DNA from: Bondarzewia mesenterica
Taxonomy: Eukaryota > Basidiomycota > Agaricomycetes > Russulales > Bondarzewiaceae
DNA: 10,157 bases
Direction of reading: 5' to 3'
Assembly: GCA_004802705.1 (NCBI GenBank)
Contig: SGPL01000695.1
Coordinates: forward strand, 1 to 10,157
Under the pieces are notes generated by a model. That model saw only the letters and a list, made by a program, of their open reading frames with translations, was not told the origin of the DNA and made no database searches. The translations under genes were made by a program, and so were the position numbers. Positions 7,954 to 10,157 of this stretch are shown here, one piece after another. Position 1 is the stretch's first letter, and each line of letters opens with the position of its first letter.

Positions 7954-8812
7954 GACTATCTGAAGTCAATTCAANCAACTTCAAAAGNGCAGTATGAAAG
8001 TTTGAGCTGATTAGGTCGGAAGAGCAGGTGATCAGCCAAAGATCAGTTCTTCGACGCCGACGTGAAGAGATCAGATCTCCAGACTGCAGCCTAGAGAAGT
8101 GTACTCNGGATATTAGAGTCAAAGAAGCAAAAGGCTTAGATCAGGCTCCGCAGGATCGCTATTTCACTTCAAAACACCGGCTGATTCGCGGTTGTGAAGG
8201 GTATGGAGGTGGAACAAGAAGTGTGGGAAACCTTATATAAATGGGAATATACAATCCTTTGCTCGTTCTCCCTTGCAGAAAAGCAGGTATTCGACCTTGG
8301 TCTGGATAAAGATGGTCTTCCAAGCCTTATTAAAGGTTTATGGATTGCAACGGCTATTCAATTCGCACTGTGGAGACACACCGTGATCAGTCGAACACAC
8401 ACCGGAGGAAGAAAAAAAAAGGAAATCAATTGTGCTGACGGTTATAGGAGCAAATTCAGAAAGACAAGTCAGGATGCTTAGGTGTGCAGCGCCGTCTTCA
8501 AACTCGGATAGTTGAAATATGAAGCATGTATGTATCGAAGTAGGAGCAGAACAAGTTNAAAGGCGATGAAAGGCGTCGATGTGTCACGGTCACATCTGTC
8601 ACAAGCTGATTGACAATATTCAGTCACTTTCAGCTCCGCGAACACTGTTCAGTTGAGTCCTTACTCAGACTCCTCCACGGATAGTGCTCACCTGTGATCA
8701 TACCAACACTCCCNCATAGGCTCAGAGTACTCGCAAGTCAGTCATTTCCTACTGTTGAACTTGGTCCATTCCTTTTTATATCAAAAGGCCTTGAATTTTG
8801 GCATTAGTTTTG

Positions 8813-8820
8813 CTATAAAG
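8813..8820 (+). promoter_or_regulatory. TATA-like box upstream of the F-box gene
   Basis: CTATAAAG lies about 320 bases before the F-box ATG and is followed by CT-rich sequence. The distance would imply a 5' leader of roughly 290 bases, long but not unusual in fungi. Position and match are the only support. Confidence 0.3.
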
Positions 8821-8842
8821 GTCGGTCTGCCACCTTTTCAGG

Positions 8843-8866
8843 TTCCGCGTATTCGCGATCGCGGAA
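8843..8866. promoter_or_regulatory. Inverted repeat with nested CGCGATCGCG palindrome
   Basis: TTCCGCG (8843-8849) is the reverse complement of CGCGGAA (8860-8866) across a ten-base spacer, and CGCGATCGCG at 8854-8863 is itself a perfect palindrome overlapping the right arm. It sits about 25 bases after the TATA-like box. Such symmetry suits a dimeric regulator site or a leader hairpin, but no known binding site is claimed. Confidence 0.4.
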
Positions 8867-8906
8867 TCAGGCTGGTCTCGGTAGTGTTGTCGCCCACGGT
8901 TAGCCA

Positions 8907-8939
8907 TACCAACCCGTAATTTCCCCACGTAGGTTGGTA
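8907..8939. repeat. Inverted repeat in the F-box gene leader
   Basis: TACCAACC (8907-8914) and GGTTGGTA (8932-8939) are exact complements separated by 17 bases. This could fold in the 5' leader of the F-box transcript or form a dyad regulatory site. No function is supported beyond the symmetry. Confidence 0.45.
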
Positions 8940-9141
8940 CGCTAGCAATTGGTTGGCAACAGATCAGCTCTTCATCCGACCAGTCGACTCATAGCACTCA
9001 GGTNTGCCTCTTTTGCATTCTGTCTATTTGCGAAGCAATCGGAGATTTTCTCTTGTCCGGTCACTCACTNCTATCTTGATCCCTCAGCATCCCCTATCCT
9101 GAACATCGCNCTGGACGAGCTCCTTCCGTCTTGAGACCAAG

Positions 9142-10157
9142 ATGTTTCACGAATTAACCTATCGGCTCCCAACTGAGATCCTCGATCACATATGTTGTGA
9201 TCTCACCTCTCCATCCGACTTCTTACCTCTCCTTCTCGCCNATTCGCATCTCCATGCCGTCGCCATCCGCATACTATATCGCGAAATTGCAGAACTCTCT
9301 AAGCCTCAGACTGTTCGCCTTTTGAAGTCTCTGTCCAAGACATCCTCTTCGTCCGATAGTAGGCGCTTACCTGCCCGCCACGCCTTGATCACAGCTCTAG
9401 AGATCAATTTTGATGATAGTATTCTGTTGATGTCCCTTTTCCGTTTGATCNACAAAGTTCTCGGTCTGCTTCCACGTCTTGCAACCTTGATGATTGAGCT
9501 ATCTCCATCGGACAATCGACGTCCGCTGGCTTGGTTATTCCCGCTTGATGCTCCGTTCAAGCTGCGCTCTCTCACCGCTTCCGTTAGGTCCGTGTGATCT
9601 TNCTGCTATTCACCTTAACCCNCAATAACCTAATTTACTATAATACAGATATGATCCTGAGCTGGCGACATTTTTTGGAGACGCAGCCCGAGATCCGTCA
9701 TCTCTCACTTCGTGGGTTTCAGACCACGCGANCATTTTCACTTCCCCGGGGTGCACTTCCAAACCTCAAGTCCTTCCGTTCCGTCCACACAGGACCGGCC
9801 ATCATCACTGAGGTTTGTTACTTTTTTGGTATTTCCAGAGAGCTTACGNGATGAGTTCATCGTCTACAGATGATTAATGGACGCCCCCTTGAATGTGTCT
9901 CCCTTTCCCTTTACCCCGATGACAATCTCCTCTCGCTGGACAGCTTGACCCTCTCCTCGACCCGCTTAAAACGTCTCACTATCCTTATAATTGATTGCTC
10001 GACCCCAGAATTTCTTTTTCAACAACTATCTTCTCGCGTCCCGGAACTTGAAGCACTCCACATCGTCGCCCTCGGCGTCGAGTANGACATGGTGCGNTTA
10101 CNTNCNCCNANCTTGANCNATNTNTCACCTTGATCNCTGNANTTGATCANATNGANT
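9142..10157 (+). CDS. F-box protein, 5' part, runs to the window edge
   Basis: F-box proteins link substrates to SCF ubiquitin ligases through Skp1. The ATG at 9142 (caagATG) opens MFHELTYRLPTEILDHICCD, and residues about 8-47 fit an F-box: LPTEIL near the start, then SDFLPLLLA and LHAVAIRILYREIA. Exons: 9142-9587, 9649-9812, 9870 onward. Introns: 9588-9648 (61 bases, gtccgt...atacag, phase 2) and 9813-9869 (57 bases, gtttgt...ctacag, phase 0). The downstream part is Leu-rich (EIRHLSLRGF, ALPNLKSFRS, LKRLTILIIDC, PELEALHIVAL), consistent with irregular leucine-rich repeats that hold substrate. Joining exon 1 to exon 2 requires dropping one T of T6 at 9671-9676, giving YDPELATFLETQPEIRHLSL, a usual phrase in this family. 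The frame meets TGA at 10131 in N-rich sequence, so the true end is not visible. The substrate is unknown. Confidence 0.75.
10086..10157. other. Low-quality sequence at the contig end
   Basis: About fifteen N calls fall in the last 60 bases, against roughly thirty isolated ones from 6670 to 10085 and none before 6670. Reading frames here are not trustworthy, including the stop at 10131. Confidence 0.85.

Larger units (their letters stand above)
7954..9141. other. Divergent intergenic region between the dsRBD and F-box genes
   Basis: Both flanking genes start from this 1.2-kb region and point outward, so it should contain both promoters. An ATG-initiated 92-codon frame at 8203-8481 (MEVEQEVWETLYKW...) shows no recognisable domain and is probably chance. 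A TATATAAAT string at 8232-8240 lies about 280 bases upstream of the dsRBD start but is oriented ambiguously. Inverted repeats and a TATA-like box near the F-box gene are listed separately. Isolated N calls reduce reliability. Confidence 0.4.

Noticed and set aside
8203..8481. 92-codon ATG frame in the divergent intergenic region
   Set aside because: No recognisable domain, no intron, ends in low-complexity Lys sequence, and it lies where both promoters should be. Kept only as a remark in the region entry.
1..10157. CRISPR array, bacterial operon or phage content
   Set aside because: No regularly spaced repeats or ribosome-binding sites. Short spliceosomal introns in both genes mark the DNA as eukaryotic.

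Overview
The window looks like one end of a draft contig from a filamentous basidiomycete, most likely an Agaricomycete. The evidence is very short spliceosomal introns (50-61 bases, GT-AG, several with CTGAC-like branch sites), an F-box gene of the type expanded in mushrooms, a CpG-depleted block of dead genes, and CT-rich intergenic DNA. The species cannot be told. Isolated N calls begin at 6670 and become dense after 10096, so the right edge is probably a low-quality contig end.

Layout. (1) 1-2973 is an AT-rich, CpG-starved graveyard. It holds an unidentified intron-bearing relic on the minus strand that runs off the left edge (1-602), an unidentified plus-strand relic with one intron (908-1314), and a plus-strand relic (about 1890-2890) that I read as a dead Spt5-like (NGN/KOW) gene of the kind found near Agaricomycete transposons. 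(2) At about 2974 the composition switches abruptly to normal CpG content. 2974-4300 is intergenic, with a pyrimidine-rich tract and small repeats and no convincing gene. (3) 4453-7953, minus strand, is the main gene: six exons and five short introns encoding a protein of about 1080-1120 residues. It has four tandem divergent double-stranded-RNA-binding-domain (dsRBD)-like modules, a basic nuclear-localisation-like patch, a long Pro/Tyr-rich disordered region, and a more canonical dsRBD at the C-terminus. (4) 7954-9141 is a divergent intergenic region with a TATA-like box and two inverted repeats. (5) 9142 to the right edge is the 5' part of an F-box protein gene with two introns.

The strongest observation is in the main gene. 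Its four N-terminal modules each carry a phase-1 intron at the equivalent position, just before the central beta strand, which points to descent by repeated duplication of one intron-bearing unit. The gene as printed is broken by single extra bases in homopolymers; the same defect occurs in the F-box gene. Four such sites, all needing removal of one base, suggest sequencing over-calls more than real mutation.

No operon-like linkage is expected. The dsRNA-binding gene and the F-box gene are transcribed away from each other, and nothing in the sequence ties their functions together.
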